Below, piece by piece: positions 35,201 to 46,617 of a DNA stretch of 64,000 nucleotides. The DNA comes from Floccularia luteovirens (Eukaryota; Basidiomycota; Agaricomycetes; Agaricales; Squamanitaceae). Numbering within the stretch: the first letter of the stretch is position 1; every line of letters starts with the position of its first letter. A program made the translations under genes and the position numbers. Location: positions 682,001-746,000 of the forward strand of contig VSJF01000007.1 of NCBI GenBank assembly GCA_009739215.1, written 5' to 3'. The notes under the pieces were generated by a model. It saw nothing but the letters and a program-made list of their open reading frames with translations, ran no database searches and was not told the origin of the DNA.

Positions 35201-35615
35201 GTCGTCTGTGGAAGCATAACTGAGACAAACACAATCAAAATTTTACACCACAGGACTGGCAAGAAACTGAACAAAGTTCTCTTCGGCACGTCAATTGTAA
35301 AACTGTATTTTTATATTAAGGAAGGATACTACAAATAGCACAACTCCACAGTTCCAGCAGGTAAGTATAACCCAACTTGACATTCCTCAAGTGGTAACGG
35401 TCCAGACTTGTGTTCTTCCAAGACCGGGGGCTTGCTTCTTCTCATTTTATCTTACTCAATGTAGCCTCAGATTGTGCGAAGAGATTGGTATTATTATCAT
35501 TGTATAGAGCATTTTGAGAGACCCTGCTCTGAATCGTGCGAGTTAACACCGCACTTACTGCATATGTATACCCTCCCACAGGACAAAAGAACCACATGTA
35601 AGGAAATACTCATTG
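32254..35615. other. Gene-poor region of about 3.4 kb
   Basis: No conserved coding segment in either strand. Open frames are short (under 100 codons), AT-driven and lack domains. The part next to 32253 should hold the F-box gene promoter. A degenerate local repeat lies near 34.4-34.6 kb (separate entry). No terminal repeats, transposase or reverse-transcriptase motifs were seen; old transposon debris is possible but not shown. Confidence 0.4.
34426..34625. repeat. Degenerate local direct repeat
   Basis: GTTTCCGGTAGGTTAACCAA at about 34426 and GTTTCGCTAGGTTAAATCAA at about 34538 begin two related units that continue through CCGGATAATC/CAGGATAATA and CATCCCTGAATTTTT/CATCCCTAAATTTTG. A third partial copy of the flanking GTATC(T/C)GAC(G/A)GGG motif starts near 34604. 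Spacing is uneven (about 112, then 80 bases). Confidence 0.45.
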
Positions 35616-36255
35616 TTAACCCGATATGATATAGAATTCGTACTGGGTAAACATCCAGATCAGCGAAGTCACTATTAGAGGTAGTGTCAAGTCAGTGAAA
35701 GGGGATTGAAACGAGTTAAAAATAGTATACCAGAGACGATGACTGTACTCATCACAGGTCCACCAATGTTGGCACTTCGGAAGATTAGAATTTCGGAAGA
35801 GAAATGTCCGAAGGCAATGAGATACTGTGAACATGGCCATGTCATAGATCCTGGATACAGATAGTGTTAGAAGTTACCTCGTCATTTAAATGGAGATACT
35901 TTACGTTTTATCATTGATGTGGTATGCGGCATATAATCTCACAATGGCGGAGGTTAACGTCCATACGGCGAATGTCCGTGCCTGCAGTGGTGTGACTAAT
36001 ATATGATTGATATTTTTGTGGCATAATACAGGTAAGCATTAATACCAGAGCTGGGTGGTGTATTGCTATAGAGTCTTCGTGTGAGCTTAAGTGTCATGAA
36101 ATTTTGCAGTGTGTTGAAAAATGCGGTCGAAGCGATAAACAACTGCCAATGACCCAGCCAGCCATCTGACTGGGGAAGATCTGAGAGTGGTCAGTGTGAG
36201 GACCTGGATTATATCTTACGGTCCAAGACTTACAAGGTAACAATGCACGAAGCAT
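35616..36255 (-). CDS. ERG28: ERG28, ergosterol biosynthesis scaffold protein
   Basis: ERG28 is a small ER membrane protein that tethers the sterol C-4 demethylation enzymes (ERG25, ERG26, ERG27). Splicing from the ATG at 36255 gives MLRALLPYLPQSDGWLGHWQ, LFIASTAFFNTLQNFMTLKL, then the family's QARTFAVWTLTSAIVRLYAA, YHINDKTIYDMAMFT, YLIAFGHFSSEILIFRSANI and finally SLIWMFTQYEFYI. About 145 residues, the usual size, with several membrane segments. There is one defect: between MAMFT and YLIAF the sequence reads ACAGTATC where ACATATC is expected, a one-base gain at about 35825. It is not in a homopolymer, so error or a true lesion should be tested. It is divergent from the Ser/Pro-rich gene, 191 bases away. 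Confidence 0.82.
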
Positions 36256-36446
36256 GTCTGAGGTGAGGAAACGTTGGAAAAGTTGTGGTTCGAGTTGTAC
36301 ATCGTCCCTTTGTGTGCGAAATGCCGCTTATGTAACGACTAACCATGTGTCAAAAAATCGCAACCGAATGGTGTTCAATTTTACGAGAAATGTGCCCTGG
36401 ACTTGGTCGGTTCGATTGAACCCTGCCCAAGGCATCACTGGCGGCC
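36256..36446. promoter_or_regulatory. Short divergent promoter, ERG28 and Ser/Pro-rich gene
   Basis: 191 bases separate two start codons pointing apart. No sterol-response or other element could be recognised with confidence; the assignment rests on orientation. Confidence 0.4.
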
Positions 36447-39400
36447 ATGTCTTCCTCAACGTTGCCAACAGCAACGGCTGACCGTCCAGCCTCAATTCGC
36501 TCGGTAGCCAGCAATTCTAGCACTGCGAGCGGTGTCAATCTTTCGCGTCGGCCAAGAACCAGAGCTCGCTCAAAAACTCTTACAGGCGGATCAGTTGGGC
36601 GCGGCGAAGACCCACCCCAGAGTCCAATGTCTGAGTTACCCTATCTCGATAAACCTGTCGTGCAGGAGCCATTACCAGCCAAAAACTCGAAGCAAGCCCA
36701 GTCCCCCGCCTGCGAATCTGCTCAGCAGAGCACCGGCTCGGATTCCCATGCCACTGACACACCAAACGCCGAAACTTCAGAGCATGGGACTGCAGAGGCA
36801 ACTTTTGTAGAAATACCACCTATCTCCCCGATGTCCGCTAAGATGGTAGGTATCTATGTCCTGTCAACATGATCAGAATATTGTATCTAACCGTAATGAA
36901 AAGACTAAAGCAGCCAAGCAGGCTTCCGGTCTGTCTGTCCTCGAGACTAACTATAAACCTCCTCCATCAGCCTTTTCACGCGATCCTCAGCTCACTCCTG
37001 TCACCAATGTGAGGGATTCTGTCTCCACTCAGCAATCAGGGACCTCATCTTCCTTATATCCCCCCTCAACATCGACTGCTTCTGGTGTAGAATCACCAAC
37101 ATCCCCACGCTCTATGGATGGTCAGCCTGATCAGTATGAGATTACCTCGTTCAGTCCTGAAGTTGAAGGCTTAGAAGAGTACGACAATGACGACGTAGCC
37201 TATCGTCTTCGTCTCCTCGTAAAAAACAATTATTTTCTTCCACCAGCACATTCAAAGCCATCGCCATCAGACCTAGCGGCTTCAGCTCTCAATGCTTCAA
37301 AAAAGCAAACTAGAGCAGGGACACCCACTTTCCTAGATTTATTTCGAGTAGGCAAAACAAAACCAAAGAATTCAGCTGGAGCTATTGAGGTTACAGGACC
37401 GATGCTGAGGACAACTTCAGATTCAATAACTGTTTTACGCTCTCAACCCCGACCTTCTCTGCAAGGTTCTCGTATTTCTCCTCATCCTCCTGGTAATACC
37501 CCAAGGGGTAGAGTTGTGGTTGTGAGGGAAAAAATGAACGATCTTATGATCGCTGCGAAACAGGCAGAGCAAGATTTGAAAGCTCGAGGTACTAGGCCGG
37601 ATCAAGGATCTCAGAACGCGAGGCAGGAGCTATTCAATGACGTTATCGATCCAACTGATGCTGTTGATCTACCCCCACCATCATCCACATATCCTTTCGC
37701 TGTTCAAGCTTCTGCTCTACACGGTTTAGGTGTTGCAGAATCGGTGGGCGCGGCAGTACTAGCAGACCGGCTACCTCCAAAAAGTCCGAATATGTCGTCA
37801 TATGATACGGATGATGACTGGCGGAAAGCATTACTTCATGAGGCAGTCCACCACTCTCTAGATACCTCTCCAGATCTTTCCTCATTCTCACATGCTGCCG
37901 GTGCTTCTACACCGTTAACCTCGCCCCGCATTAGAGCCTTAGAACCATCATCTCAAGTTTTGCCGTCTAACCCGAAAGCAACTATCCTGCAACAGCGAAT
38001 ATTGGACCCACCTTTACTTGAGTTTGTAACTTCTTCGACTTCGCATTCTCGGAAGAAATCCACCGCAAGTCATGCTTCTGCCTCCAAACTAGACCACCTA
38101 GCCACCCCAGCGTCTCATCTCACACAAGGGTCATCTCGGCCCTCGAGTTTCTTACCTCTTCGCGTAGACACCCCTACTGGACCTATGACTCCTCTCACAC
38201 CTCCTCCCAGACGACACATTATCCCCACCTATTCACATTCTCAAAACGATCTCCCAAGAGAGAGTACAAGGCAATCAAGTGACGCAGCACATTCTTCTTC
38301 AAGTCCTCCGCCTAATTTGCGAAGAACAATGTCTTCGCCCTTGCTTTCGGAAGGATATGACTCGTCTATGCAGGGCATGATGATTACTCCTCCCCCAGTA
38401 CCAACGTTAACAGTTTACTCGCGAACATCATCACAGGTCTCTAGTAGTTCATTCTTAACTAACCCGGAGGCTCCTAGTGTGACAACCTCTGATTCGCACT
38501 ATTCGGATGATGAATCCGATGCTGGGGTTCCTCGAGCCTCTTTGTCGCTATCTGTAGTGAATGACCGGCCGTCAATGTCAGAGTATTCACTATCTCCCAC
38601 AACTTCAGCTTTCCAAGATTTGTTGAACCGCGACGGGTATCACTCGACAGCATCTTCGATACATCAGTTATCCCATTTTAGTGCCGAACAGCATAGTAGT
38701 CCTAGAGACAGTCGGGATTCTCGCTATTCAACGATGTCCCCACCCCCACGAATGTCCTCTTCGTTGGCACATTTTGCTCTCTCCCCTCCCCCACGATATG
38801 GTTCACATCCTTATGCGTCGGGCTTGCTCCGTAATTCCTCGTCATCGTTGTCTGAGAGGGATCGATGTCTCACACCCACTGTTGAGGATCCCACTGTGCA
38901 TTTCGTGGCTCCTGAACCTACTACTCCACCTCTTCCTACCTCTGAGGGAAATGCTACTTCAAATTCTGGTCATTCTCGTTCTCCTCTATCGTTGGACATT
39001 CCTTCTTCTAGCATCCCAGCGTCCATTCACTCTGCACCAGGACCATTATCTTCCACATCCTTCTTTGATACAATACAAACCCAGCCTAATGCCATGGACG
39101 ACCTTGAATCCTCATCTGATGAAGAGGATGAACCGATACATGAAGGTCCCAGTCCACGATCTCCAGCCATATTTATTGACCCTAGGGTTCGCGCCATCTC
39201 CTCTGTTTCTTCCCCCAGTTCCAGACCTCCTATCATGAGGCTAGGAAACCATTCAACACCTTACATTGGTAAAAGCAACCTTCCGATCGGGATTCACGCC
39301 AATGATCGTAAAAGGCCTATTGCCAATATTCCTGTCCGGACACCTTTCTTCGCTGAGCGAAAAAGTGAACAAGGCCATGGCATACCTTCATCAGCACTTG

Positions 39401-39642
39401 ATTTTTATAAATACACACAAGAACATCCTCCTATATCTGCGGCAGGCCCGAGTGTTACACAGAGGCCTTCGACATCGGAACATATCAACCGTTGGAATAA
39501 CAACCAACGGGCACAGGAATCTCTTCGCAAGCTCGATGGAATGCTTATACAGCACATGGAGAGTGAGAAGGACACTATCAAGAGGATTGCTACAACATTA
39601 AAGCATATGAATCCACAGCAACCTTCGGACACTATACCATGA
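36447..39642 (+). CDS. Large Ser/Pro-rich protein of unknown function
   Basis: Two exons: 36447-36845 and, after a 76-base intron (GTAGGT to GCAG), 36922-39642, about 1040 residues. Composition is dominated by Ser, Pro and Thr with many SP/TP sites, suggesting an intrinsically disordered, heavily phosphorylated protein. Slightly more ordered parts are YDNDDVAYRLRLLVKNNYFL with PPAHSKPSPSDLA following, PTFLDLFRVGKTKPK, GRVVVVREKMNDLMIAAKQA and the C-terminal RKLDGMLIQHMESEKDTIKR. The last two could be short helices. No known domain recognised. It may be a cell-polarity or signalling scaffold, but that is only composition-based speculation. The second-exon acceptor was chosen because CAG|GCT keeps the frame after ATG|GTAGGT. 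Confidence 0.7.
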
Positions 39643-40442
39643 TAATACCTGCTGCATCTTACTATACCATCACCTGACTCTTGCATATTCACCACCCATA
39701 TTAGTATCTGCTATCGGCCATTATTTTGGTATACTTATTGTTTGTTCATGTACATTTCTTCTTGCCTAGCCATTATGAAGCGTCAATGTCTGTTGAAGTG
39801 CAAAACATACAAATCGATTTTGTTGACTGCTAATTAACGTTAAGACTTGATGACGAATGTGACGAGTACGTTATTCGGGTACACGTGGTCGTGGTGACTC
39901 GTAATTACTACGGCTGTCAGTCTGCGTCTTCTGGCTCTGCTAAAATAGCAGTAGACCGCGATCTCTCTGTTCTGTTGCTTGTTCGATACGTTGACAAACC
40001 CTCTTTACCTTCTTACCTACTGATCCCACTACTCTTGTCATGGAAAGATTCAACGAACGGACTCATTACTCCTATTCGTGGCACCAGGTGATGTAGACTT
40101 GTCGTTTGCCTAGAGGAGAGCCACTCACACCTCACCTTTAGTCTCATGACCAGGTTAATCCCTCCAAGAAACCTATTATTGAATGTGACTAACGTGAACG
40201 GTCGCCATAACTAGGCTACATTGCTGCTCATAGTTCCGTACAATACCCAAGATGATGAACTGTCTGTTAGTTTTCACAATTATTGTTAGTAAATTCCAAT
40301 TCATTTAGACTTCGACTACTTGTGTAGGTGGTGATAGAGCGAAACTATCTGATTGCTGGGATACGCGGGTGTCCTCCCGTTGTAAAGGCAAGTTTGCGTT
40401 AATTCCTTCAAGTCCGTTAATAGTGACATCCAATAGGGACGC
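39643..40442. other. Intergenic region
   Basis: 800 bases between two plus-strand genes. It probably contains the 3' UTR of the Ser/Pro-rich gene and the promoter, possibly also an unresolved first exon, of the gene at 40443. No domain-bearing frame seen. Confidence 0.35.
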
Positions 40443-41809
40443 TTGTATAGCACAGTAGATACCACGAGTTCGGTATGGCAATTGGAGCCGAGAAGCTCAC
40501 GTCTCTCCGCTAGAGAGCGCACTACTTCAACGACTTCAACTGCCTCTACGCATTCATCATATGCTCTTATATCGGACCCTGACGTATCCAGTAGTTTTGC
40601 AGCGTCGCTTGATAGTGGCCAGGTTTCTGAAGCCGAAGATGCAATGTCACCATCGCCAGCATTATCGTCACCAAACCTTACCCCTGTGGATGATCGTACT
40701 CTTTCTAGCAGAAGGAAGACTGCTGCCCATACAGTTGCCTCACGCTCGGTTTCACCGGGACATGCCCTGAGCAGCATGACGTCCTCCCTTTCATCCCTGG
40801 AGTCATTGCAATCTCCCCATTCTGGCAGACTCTTAACTATTCATTTAGAAAAGGAACAGTCTATAATCTGGCCCTCGCTTATCGTTGGTCCAGTGCCAGA
40901 ATCACTCTCACCTTCCATCGCCAACTCCGTGGTATTTGATGCCAGTCAAGAAATGGAACACCAATACAACATGGATCCTACCAGCTTGGCTTTAATTGCA
41001 ATGGAGCTCTTTGATATTCGGAAGAACAAAGAAGAAGCTTTTGAATGTTTCTTGTAAGCTGTTTCTACTCGGGTACTGCTGAAACCAAATTTGATCCATC
41101 ACCCAGACGTGCTTGGCATCAAGCACGAGTTCCCTCAGCAACTATGAGACTAGTTTCTCATTATATGCCTCTTCATACAACATTAAATGTTGATATTTCC
41201 GAGCAACAAGATACGAGAGGTACCACGGCATATTATATACAATGCTTAGGTGGGCCCAGTGGACTAGCACAGCTGTACCTAGAAGCAGGACTCTTGCATC
41301 TGGAAGGGGCAGCATCCAGTCTTCTGACATCATCCCACTCAAGTCTTTCCTCCATTCGTATGCCTTTAAAAGCACAAGGCGGGGAAGGTGGTACAGAGGC
41401 GTGGAAGAGAGACCGTGAAGCTGCAGCAAAGTACTTTGAGCGAGCACGATTGCTACAACCCACGCTCGAAATCCCGGCTCTACCATCAGTCAATGATCCC
41501 CTAACTCGCCACCATATGTACAATGAGGAATTCGAAATGCCTTCGATAAATCTAGGGGTCTCAACTCCAACAAGTGCACAATCTAGGGACTCATTGCATA
41601 CAGACTCTGAAGGTCCTGTTGTTCGTCGACGGAGAAAGAAGGATGAACTGACAGTAGTGAACGCTCGCAAGGCGCAACTCGATGAACTCGATAATACCTG
41701 GTACCTCTATATCCCTGGCTTAGTAGGGGCTGGGACTGCCCTTCTGGTTGTGGGAATTGTTGGAGCTCTGAGTTTCTCAACGTGGTCAAGGAGGAACCAG
41801 GGATCGTAA
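40443..41809 (+). CDS. Probable tail-anchored protein with Sel1/TPR-like centre
   Basis: Exon 1 is open from 40443 but only from a TTG; the first in-frame ATG is at 40644, and an upstream exon with the real start may exist. After a Ser-rich head comes MDPTSLALIAMELFDIRKNK then EEAFECFL, spliced across a 53-base intron (41054-41106) to RAWHQARVPSATMRLVSHYM. The helical pattern of small residues resembles Sel1-type repeats, as does EAAAKYFERARLLQPTLEIP. The end is a basic RRRRKKDELTVVNARK, a single hydrophobic segment (WYLYIPGLVGAGTALLVVGI onwards) and a short SRRNQGS tail, which is the layout of a tail-anchored ER or mitochondrial membrane protein. Family not recognised; function unknown. Confidence 0.62.
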
Positions 41810-42010
41810 AATTATGGCGTCATGAGACTGAATTGGAACTAGCGATTAGACACATACATGTATTATATCATTGCTACATTAACTTGCTTTCTTGTAGATG
41901 CATTTCAATGCTCTTTACTATGATTTGATTTATCGTATCGGCTAAAAGTCCCTTGAACAATGTACCCAAAATAGGCAAAGGGTCAAGATCTCAAGCTTCT
42001 ACGATAAATC

Positions 42011-43039
42011 ATGACTTCTTGGAATGTCAAGTTCCTGCAACATGGCTTCCACCCAAAGGGCCGTAAACTAGCTTTGATAATCTTAAACCAGCCGTTCTCT
42101 TTTCGTTTACTAGACCGTCTGTGGAACTCCACGCAGTGGCATTGCTGTGCTGATGGAGGAGCTAATCGTCTCCATGATACTATCGCAAAGATTCATAGAC
42201 AGAAGACGTGTCGGTATGTGAACAACTATGGACTTCCTGTTTTTTAAAAAAACTGATTTATTGAAATACTGAGATATGTTCCGGATCTCATCAAGGGAGA
42301 CTTAGACTCTGCGCGTAAAGATGTGATTGGCTATTACACTGCACTTGTATGAGGTTGCAAGTATCAATGCAAATTCCCTGATGTAAATTGTTTTCAAATA
42401 TGCAGGGCGTGCCAATAATTAAAGATGGGAATCAAGACACAACAGATCTCATGAAATGCGTTTTAGCGCTGGAAGAGAAGGAGCGATGTGAGAACACCAA
42501 GGTATGCTACCATATGTCCCGAAGCATGGAAAATGGCTGATATCTTGTTTCGAGTATGACATTGTATTGCTTGGTGGTTTAACGGGACGCTTGGACCAAA
42601 CGATACATACACTTTCGTATCTTCATAAACTAAGAAAGACACGTCAGCGTGTATTTGCTGTGACGGATGAGAATATTGGCTGGGTGCTTGATGAGGTAAC
42701 GATTCGATGCAAACGATTTGACATAAGATTTATCACGTCTTGGCTAGGGAGAACATCGTATTGAAATTGACCATTGTATCCTCGGGGAGACATGCGGATT
42801 ACTCCCTGTGGGTATTGATTCCACAATCTTGACAACCACAGGTTTGAGATGGAACTTGAGTGAGACTCTACTATTCCCTCGAAAATTTCATGACTAACAG
42901 TCCGTCTACAGATAAACGCCTGTCTTCGTTTGACGGCTTGGTATCTACTTCAAATCACCTAGTTCCTGGAGAAAACCTGGTCACGGTCAAGACATCCAGA
43001 CCTATCTGGTGGACTGCAGAACTGAGGGATCTCGCTTGA
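42011..43039 (+). CDS. THI80: Thiamine pyrophosphokinase
   Basis: This enzyme transfers pyrophosphate from ATP to thiamine, giving thiamine diphosphate in the cytosol. From the ATG at 42011 the spliced protein contains LALIILNQPF, WHCCADGGANRL, RYVPDLIKGDLDSARKDV, IIKDGNQDTTDLMKCVLALE, DIVLLGGLTGRLDQTIHTLS and GLLPVGIDSTILTTTGLRWN, all in the order of the TPK catalytic and B1-binding domains. The end is SRPIWWTAELRDLA. About 260 residues, typical. Five short introns preserve the frame. Confidence 0.9.
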
Positions 43040-43267
43040 ACTTCGTAGAAGTTTGTGTTTGAGTAGGTAGGGATGGTAACATATACGTACAATATTCTTT
43101 TAAATTCGTTGTAGTAACGTACTTCTGCTCCCACCATTTCAACTGTCCAAAACTAAATAGAATCAAAAACAGCGTGGCAGAGCCGGATGAAATATCTCTC
43201 AAATCAAAATATAGACAATAGCTAAAGTCCGCGTGATAAAGCTTAATCTTACTTCGTTCTCTCACTC

Positions 43268-43534
43268 ATGTCAGAAACGATCACAGTGCTCTATTTCGCT
43301 GCAGCATCAACGGCAACTGGCCTAACGAATGAGAGCGTTGTCATTCCCAAGGAAGGACTTCCTCTGACATCTTTAAGCGAACTGCTAGTCTCGCGCCACC
43401 CAAACACCATGCTAGGCAAAATAATTGAATCTAGCCAGTGGAGTGTGAATGCTGAGATGGTAGATGAACCGAAGACGATGGTGCTGAGAGGAGGAGATGA
43501 AGTTGCCGTGATTTGTCCCGTATCTGGCGGGTAG
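43268..43534 (+). CDS. Molybdopterin synthase small (sulfur carrier) subunit, MoaD/MOCS2A
   Basis: A single exon of 88 codons with the ubiquitin-like MoaD fold and a terminal GG (EVAVICPVSGG), which is thiocarboxylated and donates sulfur to precursor Z in molybdenum cofactor synthesis. MSETITVLYFAAASTATGL begins the first strand. Length is normal for the family. It lies 228 bases after the thiamine pyrophosphokinase gene and 100 before the next gene. URM1 is a possible confusion, but that family is longer and ends in a different context. Confidence 0.85.
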   Translation: MSETITVLYFAAASTATGLTNESVVIPKEGLPLTSLSELLVSRHPNTMLGKIIESSQWSVNAEMVDEPKTMVLRGGDEVAVICPVSGG

Positions 43535-43634
43535 TTTTCTCATACTCACGAAGCTGAGGGTGCGTAATCATGAATACACATGGCACACACGGTTGGCTTT
43601 ATTTTATTGCCACACTACACTTGTTCTCACCGCA

Positions 43635-44817
43635 ATGTTCTCAATTACAGGCGTTATCATCTGGGTTATAGCGAGCAGTGGCTTGATCATAAGTTACTTT
43701 CTGTATTCATTCAGTCATCCCCGTACTACAAATACCTTCACCTTTGCATCTAACACGAAATCGGCCTTCCAAACAACCCGTCTGACAGAAAGCACCTTTT
43801 TGGTCAAGGAATACAACGACATATTCTCTGAACATCCACATATCTATGCCAAGATCATACCATCAGCTCACACAATAATATTGATTGATACTGGATGTGG
43901 AGGTGCTACAAATGATCCAGAAGTGCAAATAAAAAATCTAAGGCAATACATCGAGACTGTCAGGATCGAAGAGAATGGCGGACAACCATTGAACGGCGGA
44001 GGAAAACTGCAATATGTGGTCATAACAACCCATTGCCACTACGACCACATCCGTAGGAGTCATATCATTTAGTATACCGTCACCCTGCTAATTCATATCG
44101 CCTTCAATTAGTGGGAATTGACCACTTGTGAATTATTTCCACATTCATAATATCTGTACTGATTCTCACTGATGAGGATTACACAGTAAAGACATGCCAA
44201 TCTTGGCTTCGTCCTATTCTCCAGAACTCCTCTCACCATCAGTAATTTCCGAACATTCTCTCTGTAACGCGCTGGGTCTAAAAATGCCGTCATACACCCC
44301 GACACTTGTCCCCCATCTTTATAAAATCAAGTCTGCAGTTAACCAAATCTCGGTAGGTGTAACTGTGCTGCATACACCAGGCCATACACCAGACGAGTTA
44401 GCGCTTTACGACCAGGCCGAAATGATGCTTTACGTGGGCGATTCGCTTTATGAGTATGAGCCTATAATATTTCCACGGGAAGGCTCCATTGTGACGTGGT
44501 TCGCCTCGATTGACTTTCTGATAACATTTGTCAAGCAGCAGAACCAAGATCTGTCCAAGTCCATGGGAATAAAATACAATGAACGGCAAGTTCTGATAAA
44601 CGCAGGACATCGAACTGTCCTTCGACCAGCCCTTGAAGTCCTGCTGGATGCTAGGAATTTCATGCAAGATATAGTAATGGAAAAAGAGAGGGTGGTGAAA
44701 CGAACGATTGTTCGAGGAGAAGAGACGGTCATCTATGAACAGTCAGGCGGACGATTCTCATTGAGATGCCCGGAAAGACTGGTTCTGGAAGCGAGGAATG
44801 CGCGGTTAGATTATTAA
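43635..44817 (+). CDS. Membrane-anchored metallo-beta-lactamase-fold hydrolase
   Basis: The first ATG followed by a credible protein is at 43635 (MFSITGVIIWVIASSGLIIS), giving an N-terminal membrane anchor. The metal-binding motif reads VVITTHCHYDHI, with later TPGHTPDELALYD, GDSLYEYEPIIFPREGSI and INAGHRTVLRPALEVL supplying further ligands (Asp in GDS, His in AGH). Two introns (about 44051-44110 and 44126-44187) join DHI to LGIDHFKDMPILASSYSPEL. After the HxHxDH core the usual GG is LG. About 350 residues. Substrate unknown; the superfamily includes glyoxalase II-like and LACTB2-like enzymes. It is convergent with the next gene, with only 50 bases between stop codons. Confidence 0.78.
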
Positions 44818-44867
44818 TCCCAAATTTGAAATGCGGGAAGTACAGGTATATAGTTGTACGACGATAA

Positions 44868-46368
44868 TCAAACTCGTTTCTTGACCCTGGACTGTAAAAA
44901 ATCTTGTTCTAGTTGCGCTAGGAATGTATCTGCCTCGTTCGCTGGAGGCAGGACCTTGATTGTCTCGCTTTTCTTCCTTGTCCCCGTTTTCGCCTGAGTG
45001 ACCTCTGCTTCGAGTGCCGCAAATGGGTTATCACGTTTAGCCATACTTCCACGTCCAGAGTTTTCCATTTCTACTCCAGTAAGTGGGGGGGCCGAGGGGT
45101 TCTCTTCTTGCAAGGGCTCCGTAGCAGTACCAGTCAACTTGCGCCGTTTCGCTTCTATCATTTTCCTTCGTTCCTCAAGGTCTCTTTTACGTTTATCCAT
45201 CGCTCTACTTTTCTTACTTCCACCAGCACCTTCACTATCACGCATGCCCTCTACTTCTCCAGGTCGAACATCAACAGCTCCTGTCTCCTGACGTGTCTTC
45301 TCCGTCTCCTCTCTTGATGCTTTCAGTTCTTCCATCTGCTTGCGGCGGGTTTCTTCGTCTGCAGAAAACTGATAGAATGCAGCGCCCTTGGCGCGTACTT
45401 CTTGCGAGGCATCGTAGTGAACTCCGAGTGGGTTGTTTTCCTCTGCGTGCTCCTTTGCGATTTCAGCTATACGCTCCGCTGATGGCACGTATACAGGGAA
45501 ATGGTTGACAGGATTTCCTAGATGATGCGATGAATATCTGAACTTTTCTCAATCCCAACTGAATACTCACGGATAATGATGTCCCTATCAAAACATCATC
45601 AGATATGTAGTAAATAGACGGAAATTAACCACTCACTCATCCTCATCTGGCTCATCGTCATGGGGAGATAAGAGGTGGCGTGGAATCTCTGACCGTCTAG
45701 CAGTACGCATACGACCAAAGTCATCTTCATACTCAATTAGAGGATCATCCTAGAGTAACGTCAATACATTAAAGATACGTATGTCTTAGGAGTATGTCAA
45801 ATGACCCACAGTATCGCCCTGAGGTGCCTGTGGAACTGTCAATGATTCATCTACATCATCACTATCAGACTCGTATGAGTTTGACATCCCTTTCAAGTCA
45901 AACTAAAGCCAAGCCTTTCCGTCAAACAGATACTCTATCAGTTTTAGAAAGTACACATACGTACATCAACCAGTAGCGCATCATATTGTTTGTCATTCAG
46001 TCCTCCAGATTTTCCTTTACGCAATTTCTCGTAAATCTTGGCCTTTCGCTCCAATGCAGCACGGGCCGAGTCCAAAGTCGGTTTGCTGATTTCCTCAAGT
46101 TCAACATCGCGTGACGAGCGAGCAGCAACTCCCTTATTTTGACGAGCCCATACTGTGGGTTTCTAAAACATGTCTAAGTCATAAATTGATAAGCAGAAAC
46201 ATGGAGGCACACCTTATCTGGCCTTTTCACCCCGCCCACTATGGCAGTGCTCTTTCCAGCTGCCTTGATCTTTGCAAACTCCTGCTCCTGTTTAGATAGC
46301 TCAGCTTTGAGATCGAAAAAGGAGCTTGCACTGATTCCTTTTGCCTTGGACTTGGATGAATGAGACAT
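44868..46368 (-). CDS. CCDC174-like nuclear coiled-coil protein
   Basis: The start ATG at 46368 gives MSHSSKSKAKGISASSFFDL and KAELSKQEQEFAKIKAAG, followed by RPDKKPTVWARQNKGVAARS and KAKIYEKLRKGKSGGLNDKQ, the N-terminal block typical of CCDC174. DPLIEYEDDFGRMRTARRSE is the conserved 'D-FGR-R' segment. The C-terminal half is charged and helical (EETRRKQMEELKASREE, KSRAMDKRKRDLEERRKMIE) and ends LEQDFLQSRVKKRV. About 390 residues, five or so introns, frame intact. Animal CCDC174 associates with the exon junction complex factor EIF4A3; a similar RNA-related role here is inference. Confidence 0.75.
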
Positions 46369-46617
46369 GATGGACTGAGAGCGTGCTCGGAACGAGAGCA
46401 AAGGTGAATATATGTCACGTGACTATTTTGATATCTGCTTCATTCGGCTGAAAAACTGACAACCCAAGGAATGACTTTGTTTTCGAATCAATACACGTGT
46501 ATAAAATGTTATTAATTCGAAAGTATATTATTTTGTCTATAACCAATTAAAATACTATTTCCAGAATTGTCCTTCTTGTTCTGAGGAAAGGAATGTGTAG
46601 AACCCATGCGTGTCTCC

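Noticed and set aside
38681..39238. 186-codon frame in another phase of the Ser/Pro-rich gene
   Set aside because: Shadow of the 928-codon main frame; its Leu/His/Pro richness follows from the repetitive codons.
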